A stretch of DNA of 64,000 nucleotides from CAVTWD01 sp963738325 (GTDB lineage Bacteria; Actinomycetota; Acidimicrobiia; Acidimicrobiales; Ilumatobacteraceae). The stretch lies in NCBI GenBank assembly GCA_963738325.1, contig CAVTWD010000009.1, forward strand, positions 124,001 to 188,000, given 5' to 3'. Below, one piece after another: positions 1-9,363 of this stretch. Position 1 is the stretch's first letter; every line of letters starts with the position of its first letter. A model generated the notes under the pieces. That model searched no databases. It was not told the DNA's origin and saw only the letters and a list, made by a program, of their open reading frames with translations. A program made the translations under genes and the position numbers.

Positions 1-1
1 C

Positions 2-400
2 CGGTTCACCGAGCACCCGATGCGGCTTCACGGTTTCCTCCGTCACCAGGGATGCATCGCAGGGCTCGGGCGGCGCCTGGCCAACGAGGTCTGCCACCGC
101 GCGCGGCTCTCGCCCTTCGCCTCGACCGGCAAGCTCGGCCTCGAAGGCGCCGAGCGGGTGGTCGCCGCCATCCACGACTGCGTCGAGGAGGGGCTGGCCT
201 ACGAGCGCGGCCGCCCCGACATGAGCAGCTCGCCCGACCGCCCGGGCGCGGTCCACCACCGCACCGGTGAACCCTGCCCGGTGTGCGGCGACACCGTGCG
301 CGAGGTCGCCTACAGCGCCTACACGGTCAACTACTGCCCGACCTGCCAGACGGGCGGCAAGATCCTCGCCGACAACACCACGTCGAAGTTCCTCAGGTAG
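2..400 (+). CDS. Fpg/Nei-family DNA glycosylase, C-terminal part (cut by window edge)
   Basis: Only the C-terminal 132 or so codons lie in the window; the start is upstream. A helix-two-turn-helix region is visible around GLGRRLANEV, followed by SPFASTGKLG, and the protein ends in a zinc finger with CPVC and CPTC pairs and the usual tail after NYCPTCQTGGK. This is the DNA-binding half of formamidopyrimidine/endonuclease VIII type base-excision glycosylases, which remove oxidised bases and nick the abasic site. The catalytic N-terminal proline and glutamate are outside the window, so Fpg and Nei cannot be told apart. The Asn usually found after GLG or GIG in Fpg is Arg here. Confidence 0.85.
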   Translation, partial: RFTEHPMRLHGFLRHQGCIAGLGRRLANEVCHRARLSPFASTGKLGLEGAERVVAAIHDCVEEGLAYERGRPDMSSSPDRPGAVHHRTGEPCPVCGDTVREVAYSAYTVNYCPTCQTGGKILADNTTSKFLR

Positions 401-436
401 GGGTACGAGCTCGGGCCCGCGCCGGCATGACACGCC

Positions 437-442
437 TACGAT
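437..442 (+). promoter_or_regulatory. -10 box TACGAT of the nucleoside phosphorylase gene
   Basis: TACGAT ends 8 nt before the GTG at 451. There is no room for an untranslated leader, so a leaderless transcript is inferred. Confidence 0.5.
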
Positions 443-450
443 CGCCGGCC

Positions 451-1174
451 GTGCCCGTCCACCTCCGCCGCGGCGCCTGGCGACTATGCCCCCGCCGTCC
501 TGTGCCCCGGCGACCCCGTGCGGGCGGAATACGTGGCCAAGACGTTCTTCGACGCGCCCCGGCTCGTCAACGAGGAACGGGGGATGCTCGGTTACACCGG
601 CAGCTTCGAGGGCCGGCCGATCTCCGTGCAGTCGACCGGCATGGGCTGCCCGAGCGCGGCGATCGTCACCGAGGAGCTCATCCAGCTCGGTGCCACTCGA
701 CTGTTGCGCATCGGCACCTGTGGCGGCCTCCAGCCGCACATGGCGCTCGGCGACACCGTCGTAGCCGTCGCGGCCACGCCCTTCGACCGCACTGCCGCCG
801 CCTACACCGCCGACGAGCCGCACGCGCCCACCGCCGACTGGCGTCTGGTTGACGCGGCGCTGCGCATCGGGCGCGACCGGGGGCTGCGCCTGCACGTGGG
901 CCCCATCGTGTCGAACAGCGTGTTCTACGACCCCGACTCCGACCGCAACCGGCGCTTCGCCGAGCGCGGCCATCTCGGCGTGGAGATGGAGTCGGCCGTG
1001 CTGTTCACCATCGCCGCCCTCCGCAAGGTCTCGGCCGGCACGATCCTCACGGTGAGCGACACGCTCCTCGGTGAGCGCATCGTCCGCATCGGCGACGACG
1101 AGCTGCGCAAGGGGGTCGACCAGATGATGGAGCTGGCCGCCCGAGTCGCCATCGCCGATCTGCCCGAGACCTGA
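451..1174 (+). CDS. DeoD-like purine nucleoside phosphorylase, frameshifted near its start
   Basis: Phosphorolysis of purine (deoxy)nucleosides to base and (deoxy)ribose 1-phosphate. The protein follows E. coli DeoD closely: GDPVRAEY phosphate-binding loop, RGMLGYTG, MGCPSAAIV, the purine/ribose site GVEMESA, and the catalytic Asp in TVSD. GTG 451 begins VPVHLR, but the next codons must be read one base later to give AAPGDYAP. One extra base near 467-469 is therefore implied, and removing it gives 240 residues, the family length. If only the intact downstream frame were used, translation could begin no earlier than GTG 518, losing the GDP loop. Uridine phosphorylase is a weaker alternative. 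Confidence 0.8.
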
Positions 1175-1197
1175 CCGGCGAAGGCGCGGCGTCGCGG

Positions 1198-2184
1198 TCA
1201 GATCAGGCCGAGGTCTTGGACGGCACCACGCTCGTCGGCCAGCTCGGCCACCGAGGCGTCGATGCGCCGGCGCGAGAAGTCCTCGTGATCGAGGCCGGCC
1301 ACGATCTCGTACGTGCCGTCCCGGCAGACGCAGGGGAACGAGGAGATGAGGCCCTCCGGCACCCCGTACGAGCCATCCGAGGGCACGGCCATGCTCACCC
1401 AATCACCATCGGGCGTGCCGAGATGCCACTCACGGATGTGACCGATGGCGGCGTTGGCCGCGGAGGCCGCCGACGACGCTCCACGCGCTTCGATGACCTC
1501 GGCACCCCGCTTGGCCACCGTCGGGATGAACTCGTTCTCGAGCCAGGCCGGGTCGTCCACGAGCTCGGCCGCGTTCTTGCCGTCGACCTCGCAGTGGTAG
1601 AGGTCCGGATATTGGGTGGTCGAATGGTTGCCCCAAATCGTCATCTTCTTGATCGAGGCCACGGGCACGCCGAGCTTCGCCGCGAGCTGGCTCACGGCAC
1701 GGTTGTGGTCGAGCCGCGTCATCGCCGTGAACCGCCCCGGGTCGAGACCCTTGGCATTGTGCATGGCGATGAGGGCATTGGTGTTGGCCGGGTTGCCGAC
1801 GACGAGCACCTTGACGTCGGGCTTGGCGTTCTCCGCGATGGCCTTGCCCTGCACCGTGAAGATGGCGCCGTTGGCCGACAACAAGTCGCTGCGCTCCATC
1901 CCGGCCTTGCGGGGCATGGCGCCGACCAGCAGGGCCACGTCGGCGTCACCGAACGCGACGTCGGCCTGGTCGGTCGGCACCACGCCGGCGAGCAGGGGGA
2001 AGGCACAGTCCTGCAGCTCCATGGCGACCCCGTGGAGCGCCTTCAGCGCCGGCGTGATCTCGAGCAGCTGCAGGATCACAGGCTGGTCAGCGCCGAGCAT
2101 CTGGCCGCTGGCGATGCGGAAGAGGAGGCTGTAGCCGATCTGTCCGGCCGCGCCGGTGACGGCCACCCGAAGGGGCGTGGGCAT
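1198..2184 (-). CDS. mdh: Malate dehydrogenase
   Basis: Oxidises malate to oxaloacetate with NAD in the TCA cycle. The 328-residue length is normal for the bacterial homodimeric form (about 329). The N-terminus carries the dinucleotide loop GAAGQIG, the middle TRLDHNRA holds the substrate and proton-relay residues, and WGNHSTTQYPD supplies the catalytic His. I start at ATG 2184 (MPTPLRVAV), preceded 7 nt upstream by a TACGCT -10 box; a longer start at 2211 would include that promoter. It is divergent from the epimerase gene, with only 90 bp between starts. Confidence 0.95.
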   Translation of the reverse strand: MPTPLRVAVTGAAGQIGYSLLFRIASGQMLGADQPVILQLLEITPALKALHGVAMELQDCAFPLLAGVVPTDQADVAFGDADVALLVGAMPRKAGMERSDLLSANGAIFTVQGKAIAENAKPDVKVLVVGNPANTNALIAMHNAKGLDPGRFTAMTRLDHNRAVSQLAAKLGVPVASIKKMTIWGNHSTTQYPDLYHCEVDGKNAAELVDDPAWLENEFIPTVAKRGAEVIEARGASSAASAANAAIGHIREWHLGTPDGDWVSMAVPSDGSYGVPEGLISSFPCVCRDGTYEIVAGLDHEDFSRRRIDASVAELADERGAVQDLGLI

Positions 2185-2191
2185 GCGCGGG

Positions 2192-2197
2192 AGCGTA
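2192..2197 (-). promoter_or_regulatory. -10 box TACGCT of mdh
   Basis: On the minus strand TACGCT ends 7 nt before the mdh ATG, a leaderless arrangement. It is back to back with the epimerase -10 at 2261. Confidence 0.5.
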
Positions 2198-2260
2198 GGC
2201 GGCCGCGCCACGGCACGCGCAAACTCGCCGAGGTGTGGGCCAGCCGCGGACCCGTCCCGC

Positions 2261-2266
2261 TACGGT
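2261..2266 (+). promoter_or_regulatory. -10 box TACGGT of the epimerase gene
   Basis: TACGGT ends 8 nt before GTG 2275, again leaving no leader. It supports GTG 2275 as the start. Confidence 0.5.
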
Positions 2267-2274
2267 CGGTCGCC

Positions 2275-3293
2275 GTGGACGTCCTCATCCTCGGTGGAGG
2301 AACCTTTGTCGGGCGTGGGCTCGTCGAGCGTCTCCGCGCCGATCACGCCGTGACCGTCCTCAACCGCGGCCGCACGACGACCGCCCTCCCCGAGGGTGTC
2401 CGCCAGCTCGTGGCCGACCGCACGGACTGGCCGTCGATGCACGCCGCGCTCGCCGGCACCTCGTGGGACGCGGTGATCGACGTCTCGGGCTTCGTCCAGG
2501 TGGCCGGGCAGTCCGACATGGAACGCCTCGTCGAGCTGCTCGACGGTCGGATCGGCCGGTACTGCTTCGTGTCGTCGATCATGGCCTACGCGCCCCGCGG
2601 GATCTTCCCGTGGTACGGAGGACGCTCCGGTCCGTCCCGATCCACCCACCACCTATGGCGGTTTCAAGGTGATGGTGGAACGGCTGCTCCTCGACCGCCA
2701 CGCGGCGAGCGGCTTCCCGGCCACCGTCGTGCGCCCGGCCGCCATCTACGGGCCGCACAACAACATCTTCGACATGGAGGCCGCGATGTTCCTGCGGCTC
2801 CTCGAGCGCCGGCCCGATGCTCGTACCCCACGACGGCCTGGTGCTCAACAGCTACGGCCACGTCGACGACCTCGTCGAAGCGATCGTCGTGATGTGCGAG
2901 CACACCGCGGCCGTCGGCGAGATCTTCAACGTCAGCGCCGAGGCGATCACGACGGGTGCCTACGTCGAGGAGCTGGCGATGATCGTCGGCGTCGAGGCCG
3001 ACGTCGTCATGGTGACCGACGAGCTCCGAGCCACCTTGGAGAAGCCGGCCTGGGGCCACCTGTTCAACGACATGCACCACTCGATGATGGACATCGAGAA
3101 GGCGCGCCAAGTGCTGGGAGTGGCGCCGGCCATCTCCTTCAGCGATGGCCATCGTTCGACCTACGACTGGTTCCTGGCCAGCGGGATGGCCGACACCGAT
3201 TCGCCGAAGGTGGACCCGTTGTGGCGGGCCAGCTGGGACTTCGAATGGGAGGCCGAGGTCGCGTCGCGAGCCGCCGCTCGCGCCACGGCTTAG
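2275..3293 (+). CDS. NAD-dependent epimerase/dehydratase (extended SDR), two frameshifts
   Basis: Rossmann-fold protein starting with VDVLILGGGTFVGRG, then a Thr/Ser region at FVSSIMAY and a YxxxK-type pair in TYGGFK, as in extended short-chain dehydrogenases that act on nucleotide sugars or similar substrates. VVRPAAIYGP and GHVDDLVEAI are also typical of the family. Continuity needs one extra base removed near 2617 (WY then EDAPVRPDPP) and one near 2815 (LLERRP then MLVPHDG). The repaired product is 338 residues. The substrate cannot be told from sequence. A hairpin terminator follows at 3326. Confidence 0.75.
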
Positions 3294-3325
3294 GGGTACT
3301 GAGGTGCCCGAACTCCATGGGATCC

Positions 3326-3353
3326 GAAGGGGGAAGGTCTGCGTCCCCCCTTC
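3326..3353. terminator. Hairpin between convergent genes (epimerase and SnoaL-like)
   Basis: GAAGGGGGA pairs with a C-rich TCCCCCC-TTC arm across a short loop. It sits 33 bp after the epimerase stop and just downstream of the SnoaL-like stop, so it could serve both. It closely resembles the hairpin at 22672-22699. There is no T tract. Confidence 0.6.
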
Positions 3354-3361
3354 GCTGATGG

Positions 3362-3775
3362 TCAGCGCTTGCGGCTCACGCCGAGGGAGCGAGAGGGCGC
3401 GCCACCGTCGTGGTAGTCGACCTCGCGTACGACGCGCAACCCGTCGAAGACGAGGTAGGTCATCCCCTCCGAGCGCCACTGCTTGCCCTTCGCCTCGGGC
3501 CCGAACGTGTCGTCGTTGACGGTCGCCGTCATCACCCAGCGCAGGGCGACGCCGTCTTCGTTGGTCCAGTATTCGTCGGGCGCCAACACGAGGTCGGGCC
3601 AGCGCCGGAGCCCCTTCGTGAAGAAGTCGCGAATGGCCGGCCAGCCCTGCTGCTCACCGCCGACGATGTCGTAGAGCACGGCATCGGGAGCGAGGAAGGC
3701 AGCCGGCGCGTCCGGATCCCCGCTGCTCCACGCGGCGAAGAGCTGCCGGGCGACATCGATGCGCGGATCGTCCAT
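3362..3775 (-). CDS. SnoaL-like / NTF2-fold protein
   Basis: A 137-residue protein with the layout of the SnoaL-like polyketide cyclase/NTF2 superfamily: an N-terminal helix with RQLFAAWSSGD, a DAVLYD strand, then IRDFFTKGLRRWPD and a run of beta strands with RSEGMTYLVFDG. Members include cyclases, isomerases and many uncharacterised small-molecule binding proteins, so the function is open. It is probably monocistronic: ATG 3775 is preceded 6 nt upstream by TAGGGT, and hairpin 3326-3353 follows the stop. Confidence 0.7.
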   Translation of the reverse strand: MDDPRIDVARQLFAAWSSGDPDAPAAFLAPDAVLYDIVGGEQQGWPAIRDFFTKGLRRWPDLVLAPDEYWTNEDGVALRWVMTATVNDDTFGPEAKGKQWRSEGMTYLVFDGLRVVREVDYHDGGAPSRSLGVSRKR

Positions 3776-3781
3776 CGGTCC

Positions 3782-3787
3782 ACCCTA
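3782..3787 (-). promoter_or_regulatory. -10 box TAGGGT of the SnoaL-like gene
   Basis: TAGGGT lies 6 nt before ATG 3775 on the minus strand; a leaderless transcript is inferred. Confidence 0.5.
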
Positions 3788-3809
3788 ACGATGCCCCTCG
3801 CACGCGTGC

Positions 3810-4673
3810 TCAGACGACGGGGAGGCCGAGGCTGGCGTAGATCTCGCGGGTCGCGCTCGAGCGGTTCAGGGTGTAGAAGTGCAACCCCGGGGCGCCCGCG
3901 TCGAGCAGCTCGGCGCACAGTCGCGTGGCGACGTCGACCCCGATCCGGCGGACCTCTTCAGGGTCGTCCGCGGCCGCGGCCAGCCGCTGCGCCAGCCAGT
4001 CGGGGAAGGCGGCGCCGCTCAGCTGCGCCATCCGCCGCACCTGGCTCATGTTGGTGACCGGCATGATCCCCGGGACGACGGGCCGGTCACAGCCGAGGGC
4101 GGCCAGATCGTCGAGCAGCTCCAGGTACGGCCCCGTCTCGAAGAAGAACTGCGTGATGGCGAAGTCGGCCCGGCAGAGCTTGGCCGCCAAGTAGCGGCGA
4201 TCGCTCTCCCGGTCGGGCGAGCGGGGGTGCAGCTCCGGATGGGCGGCCACGCCGACCGAGAACCCGTCCGCGGACCGTACGTCCTCCAGCAGCTCCTCGG
4301 CGTAGCGGTAGTCGCTCGGCCGCACGTCGGAGGGGTCCGCGGGGGGATCGCCCCCCAAGGCCAGGATGTTCTCGATGCCGGCGTCACGGTAGGCGTCCAG
4401 GATCTCGGCGATGTCGGCTCTCGTGTGACCTTGGCAGGTGAGATGGGCCATCGGCGTGATGGTGGTCTCGCGGCGGATCCAGGTGACCACTTGATGGGTC
4501 CGCTCCCGGGTCGTGCCGCCGGCGCCGTAGGTCACCGACACGAAGCTCGGCCGGAGCGGTTCGAGCTCGGCGATGGTGTGCCCGAGGGTCAGCTGAGCGG
4601 CGTCGGACTTCGGGGGGAAGAACTCGAAGGAGAAGGTCCGTCCGGAGCGGAGCAGGTCGGCGATCCGGGCCAT
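3810..4673 (-). CDS. metF: 5,10-methylenetetrahydrofolate reductase
   Basis: Reduces methylene-THF to methyl-THF using FAD and NAD(P)H, supplying the methyl group for methionine. 287 residues, the usual bacterial size. Diagnostic segments are SFEFFPPKSD near residue 14 (catalytic Glu), SVTYGAGG, HLTCQGHTR, ALGGDPP, the flavin-site region around FAITQFFFE, and GIMPVTN. The reading frame is intact. The start at ATG 4673 is preceded by TAGCCT 9 nt upstream. Its neighbours are purH and purN, which also use folate one-carbon units, although each gene seems to have its own promoter. Confidence 0.95.
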   Translation of the reverse strand: MARIADLLRSGRTFSFEFFPPKSDAAQLTLGHTIAELEPLRPSFVSVTYGAGGTTRERTHQVVTWIRRETTITPMAHLTCQGHTRADIAEILDAYRDAGIENILALGGDPPADPSDVRPSDYRYAEELLEDVRSADGFSVGVAAHPELHPRSPDRESDRRYLAAKLCRADFAITQFFFETGPYLELLDDLAALGCDRPVVPGIMPVTNMSQVRRMAQLSGAAFPDWLAQRLAAAADDPEEVRRIGVDVATRLCAELLDAGAPGLHFYTLNRSSATREIYASLGLPVV

Positions 4674-4682
4674 GAACGCTCA

Positions 4683-4688
4683 AGGCTA
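4683..4688 (-). promoter_or_regulatory. -10 box TAGCCT of metF
   Basis: TAGCCT is 9 nt before ATG 4673 on the minus strand, so the 5' leader would be very short or absent. Confidence 0.45.
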
Positions 4689-4739
4689 CCCCGGAGTAGG
4701 CGACGCCCCGGCACGCTTCTCCCGCACGCGAGCGCGGGG

Positions 4740-6254
4740 TCAGTGCCGGAAGTGACGCTCGCCGGTGAAGACCATGGCAATGCCGTGCTCGTCCGCCGCG
4801 GCCACCACCTCTTCGTCACGAATCGAACCTCCCGGCTGGATCACGGCGCGGACCCCCGCGGCGACGGCCGCGTCCAGACCGTCCCGGAACGGGAAGTATG
4901 CGTCGCTCGCGCACACACCGCCGGCGGCGCGCCCGGCCGCCTTCTCGGTGGCGATGCGGGCCGAGTCGACTCGGTTCTGCTGCCCGGCACCGACGCCGAC
5001 GATCTGCCCCGCCCTCGCCAAGACGACCGCGTTCGACGACACCGCCGCCACCACCCGCCACGCCAAGGCGAGGTCGTCCCAGTCCTCGTCGCTCGGCCGG
5101 GCCTGGGTGACCACTCGCCATGACGCGCGGCCCATGGCGACCACATCCGCGTCCTGTGCGAGCACGCCGCCATCCACGCTCCGGAACTCGAGCCGGCGCG
5201 GCCCGGGAGGCCGCGCCGCCAACACCCGGAGGTTCTTCTTCCTCGCCAACCGCTCGAGGGCCTCCGACGTGAAGTCGGGCGCCACCACCACCTCGGTGAA
5301 CACGGGCGCCATGGCCTCGGCCAGCTCGGCCGGCACCGTCCGGTTGAGCGCCACGATGCCCCCGAACGCCGAGACCGGGTCGCCCTCGTGGGCCAAGCGG
5401 TAGGCGGTGGTGATGTCGTCGGCGACGGCCACGCCGCAGGGGTTGGCGTGCTTCACGATGACGGCCGCAGGCCGCTCGCCGAGGTCGTGCACGAGTCGCC
5501 ACGCCGCCTCGGCGTCGAACACGTTGAGGTACGAGAGCTCCTTGCCTCCGTGCTGGACGATCTCGTCCCACCACGAGGACCGGCCCCGTTCCCGGTAGCG
5601 CGCCCCCTGCTGGTGCGGGTTCTCCCCGTAACGCAGGTCCTGGGCCCGATCGAGGGCCAGGTGAAGGGTGGGCGGCAGCAACTGACCTCCGTCGGGGTCG
5701 GTCTGGTCGAACCAGCCGACGATGGCCGCGTCGTAGGCCGCGGTGTGGGCGAAGGCCTTGCGGGCCAAGCGCCGCCTCGTCGCCGCGCTGAGCGCGCCGT
5801 CCGCACGGAGCTCCTCGAGCACGGCGGCGTAGTCCCCCGGGTCGACGACCACTCCGACTCTGGCGTGGTTCTTGGCCGCCGCCCGCACCATGGCCGGGCC
5901 GCCGATGTCGATCATCTCGATGCTCGGCTCGCGCCAGAACGGGTAGAGGTTGGCCACCGCCAACGAGATCGGCTGGATGCCGTGGGCCTCGAGGTCGGCG
6001 CGGTGCGAGGGGTCCTCCGGGTCGGCGAGGAGGCCCCCGTGCACTCGGGGATGAAGGGTGACGACCCGATGGCCGAGGGTGGCCGGCACGCCCGTCCACT
6101 CGGCCACATCGGTCACCGGCAGGCCGGCCGCCGCCAAGGCGGCCGCGGTGCCACCACTCGAGACCAGCCGCCAGCCGAGCTCGCGCAGGCCGGTGGCGAG
6201 CTCGATGATGCCGGTCTTGTCGAACACCGACAGCAGCGCGGTGTGGTCGCTCAC
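4740..6254 (-). CDS. purH: Bifunctional AICAR formyltransferase / IMP cyclohydrolase
   Basis: Carries out the last two steps of IMP synthesis: formyl transfer from 10-formyl-THF to AICAR, then ring closure. The N-terminal cyclohydrolase (MGS-like) domain has LLSVFDKTGI, SSGGTAAAL, TLHPRVHGG and DIGGPAMVRAAAKNH. The C-terminal transformylase half has RYGENPHQ, VKHANPCGVA (catalytic Lys-His) and SDAYFPFRDG. The length of 504 residues is normal. GTG 6254 is the only start consistent with the conserved N-terminus, and an AGGAG lies almost directly against it, which is unusually close. Translation may be coupled to purN through the short open frame 6251-6289. Confidence 0.93.
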   Translation of the reverse strand: MSDHTALLSVFDKTGIIELATGLRELGWRLVSSGGTAAALAAAGLPVTDVAEWTGVPATLGHRVVTLHPRVHGGLLADPEDPSHRADLEAHGIQPISLAVANLYPFWREPSIEMIDIGGPAMVRAAAKNHARVGVVVDPGDYAAVLEELRADGALSAATRRRLARKAFAHTAAYDAAIVGWFDQTDPDGGQLLPPTLHLALDRAQDLRYGENPHQQGARYRERGRSSWWDEIVQHGGKELSYLNVFDAEAAWRLVHDLGERPAAVIVKHANPCGVAVADDITTAYRLAHEGDPVSAFGGIVALNRTVPAELAEAMAPVFTEVVVAPDFTSEALERLARKKNLRVLAARPPGPRRLEFRSVDGGVLAQDADVVAMGRASWRVVTQARPSDEDWDDLALAWRVVAAVSSNAVVLARAGQIVGVGAGQQNRVDSARIATEKAAGRAAGGVCASDAYFPFRDGLDAAVAAGVRAVIQPGGSIRDEEVVAAADEHGIAMVFTGERHFRH

Positions 6255-6285
6255 TCCTGCGCCCTCGGGTTGCCGACGATCACCT

Positions 6286-6874
6286 TCATGCCAGGAGCTC
6301 CTTGAGGGCTTGGGGGTACAGGCGGCGCTCGACATCCTTGATCCGCTCGTGGAGGGTGGCCTCGTCGTCGCCCGGCAGCACGACAACCGCCTCTTGAGCG
6401 AGGATCGGCCCGTTGTCGACGGCCTCGGTGGCGACGTGCACCGTGCAGCCGGTGACCTGGACGCCCGCCGCCGAGCGCGTCGCGCACGGCGTGGCCACCG
6501 GGGAAGGCGGGGAGCAATGACGGATGGGTGTTCACGATCCGCCCGGAATACACGGCGAAGATGTCCGGCCCGAGCACCGTCATGAACCCGGCCATGGCGA
6601 TCAAGTCGGGAGCGAGGTCGGCGAGCACGTCGACGACACGGGTCGTGTAGGCCGCTCGGTCGAACCCGGCGTCGAAGCGGTCGCGCACGACGAGGCGGGC
6701 TTCGATGCCGGCTCGCTCGGCGACGAGGAGGGCGCGGCACGGCCGGTCGGCCAGCACGGCCACGACGGGCAGCCCGCTCTCGATGATCGCTTCGAGGATG
6801 GTGCCGCTGCCCGAAGCCAGCACGGCCAACCGTGGAGACGCGTCGTCACGGAGGGGTGTGGTCGGCGCGGTCAT
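6286..6874 (-). CDS. purN: Phosphoribosylglycinamide formyltransferase, frameshifted
   Basis: Transfers formyl from 10-formyl-THF to GAR, the third step of purine synthesis. Conserved parts are LAVLASGSGT at the N-terminus, AGFMTVLGP, and NTHPSLLPAFPG, which holds the catalytic Asn-His; after the frameshift comes VTGCTVHVATEAVDNGPIL with the catalytic Asp. One extra G near 6475 breaks the frame between HAVRDAL and AAGVQVTG; the repaired product is 195 residues. ATG 6874 is preceded by a TACGGT box 11 nt upstream. The stop codon overlaps an ATG (TGATG) that opens a 12-codon frame ending exactly at the purH start. Confidence 0.88.
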
Positions 6875-6885
6875 GGACGCGAGCG

Positions 6886-6891
6886 ACCGTA
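6886..6891 (-). promoter_or_regulatory. -10 box TACGGT of purN-purH
   Basis: TACGGT is 11 nt before ATG 6874 on the minus strand. It is the best candidate promoter for the purN-purH unit. Confidence 0.4.
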
Positions 6892-6909
6892 GCGGACCTC
6901 GAGCACGGC

Positions 6910-8355
6910 TCAGCGCAGCAGCACGAGGGCGTTGCTCGAGTCGAGCACCAGCACGCCATCGTTCACCGCGTCGATGACCTGGACCGATCCGGAGTCGTTC
7001 ACGACCGACGACCAGAGCTGGCGCAGCGTGCTGCGGTCGAAGGCCGACACCCCGCCCTGGCCGTTGCCGACGTAGACGACATCGGCAGCGAAGGCCCATC
7101 CCGAGGTGGGGTCGAGAACCTGGATGCCCCGCTCCTTGCCCGACTTCGCGTCGACGACGCGGAAGACTGTGTCCTGGTCGGTCGAGCGCACCGTCAACAA
7201 CGACGAGGAAGTGTCCTGGAGGACGAGCGAGGAGGGAGGGGCCTCCCACCGCGCCTGGCCGTCTGCCATCGAGAGACCGACGATCTCGCTGCCCTGCACC
7301 ACGATGGCGAGGTCGTCGGTGCGGTTGACCACGGCGACCGGGGTCCCCGCCGGCAGGGCATGCCGCCACAGCACACTCCCATCGTCGGCGTACACGATCG
7401 CCTGGCGTTCCTCGACCACCACGGCGTGGCCGGCGACGACCCCGAGCGCCGCTGAGGGGTCAGCCGGCGCCTCCCACCGCTCCGCCCCGGTGGCGAGGTC
7501 GTGCAGTTCGAGCTGCGACCCGACCCGGACGAGCACGACGCGCGGGTCGAGATAGGCCTCGTCCATGCGCGTCGTCCAACGCGGCTTCCCCTGGGCGTCG
7601 AGCACGAAGAGCTGGCTGGTGTTGTCGCCCTGCGCCGCGCCCACGATGTAGCCGCCCGCGGCCGCGTTGAGGGCCACGAGACGCGCCTCGGGCCGGTCGT
7701 AGCTCCACTTCTCGTGCCCCGACGCGGTGTCGAAGGCTACGACGCGGCTGCCCCCGCCTCCGCTCAGGGAAAGGACGATCACGCCTTGCCAGCGGTCGGC
7801 AGCCTGGATCGTGAAGCCCTGGATCGTGGCCCGCCACACCAGCTGACCGTCCGTCACGGCGAAGCGCGTCAGCTCGGTGATGCCTCCCAAATCGGTGGCC
7901 ACGAGGATCCCGTCGCCATCGACCCGGGCCAGCCGCGGCGTGCCCCGGATGCCGGCAAGCACCACCCGGGAGGTCGGGGCCCGGCGCAGCCCGGTGGGCA
8001 TGTCGGTGAGACCGCCCGCCTGGTTGCGGAGTCGAACGACGGCGGCGCCGTCGTCGTGGCGCGCAACGACACCGACGACCACGCCGACCACCAGGGCGAT
8101 CGCGGCCACGGCGGCGAGCACGCGAGGCCAGCGCCGACGCCGCGGTGGGACATCGGCCGGGGTGACCGGTGCCTCGGGCGGAGGTGGGACGGTCAGCAGG
8201 ACGACCCGGGGGGTGGGCGGCAACGGCGGCGGGGACGGGCGGGGGGCGGGGGACCGTGGCGGGACCGGCGGCGGCGGGGACCGTGGCGGGACCGGCGGCG
8301 GGGACCGTGGCGGGACCGGCGGCGCCGGCCAGCTCGGTGGCGGCAGCGTGGTCAC
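6910..8355 (-). CDS. Membrane-anchored PQQ-like beta-propeller protein with proline-rich N-terminus
   Basis: 481 residues from GTG 8355. The first 75 or so residues are proline-rich with repeated PPVPPRSP units, followed by RRRRWPR and one hydrophobic segment (LAAVAAIALVVGVVVGVVA), so the N-terminus is probably cytoplasmic and the rest outside. The remainder is a repeated-strand region with propeller blades of the PQQ/pyrrolo-quinoline type, such as GQLVWRATIQG, GHEKWSYDRP, GKPRWTTRM, GAERWEAP and GQARWEAP. The role is unknown; such proteins often act as cell-surface scaffolds rather than quinoprotein enzymes. A TAACCT hexamer at 8388-8393 could be its -10. Confidence 0.75.
   Translation of the reverse strand: MTTLPPPSWPAPPVPPRSPPPVPPRSPPPPVPPRSPAPRPSPPPLPPTPRVVLLTVPPPPEAPVTPADVPPRRRRWPRVLAAVAAIALVVGVVVGVVARHDDGAAVVRLRNQAGGLTDMPTGLRRAPTSRVVLAGIRGTPRLARVDGDGILVATDLGGITELTRFAVTDGQLVWRATIQGFTIQAADRWQGVIVLSLSGGGGSRVVAFDTASGHEKWSYDRPEARLVALNAAAGGYIVGAAQGDNTSQLFVLDAQGKPRWTTRMDEAYLDPRVVLVRVGSQLELHDLATGAERWEAPADPSAALGVVAGHAVVVEERQAIVYADDGSVLWRHALPAGTPVAVVNRTDDLAIVVQGSEIVGLSMADGQARWEAPPSSLVLQDTSSSLLTVRSTDQDTVFRVVDAKSGKERGIQVLDPTSGWAFAADVVYVGNGQGGVSAFDRSTLRQLWSSVVNDSGSVQVIDAVNDGVLVLDSSNALVLLR
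8249..8323. repeat. In-frame tandem repeat coding for PPVPPRSP units
   Basis: Near-identical units built on GGGGACCGTGGCGGGACCGG recur three times with small spacer differences. They encode the proline-rich stalk of the propeller protein on the minus strand. Confidence 0.75.
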
Positions 8356-8415
8356 CCTGGCCTCGTCCTTCCTTCCCCGGGCCAACGAGGTTAGCGCCCC
8401 CCGGGAGACCACGGG

Positions 8416-9312
<897 letters not shown>

Positions 9313-9363
9313 GGGTCGGGGTGTCCTCTCGAGACGAAGGTGACAGAAGGAGCGCGGCCGGGC

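Noticed and set aside
1216..2892. Long open frames opposite or across real genes (for example 1216-2892, 8551-10749, 14978-17875)
   Set aside because: High GC removes stop codons in shadow frames. These lack any recognisable motif and lie over well-defined genes on the other strand (mdh, sucCD, pcrA).
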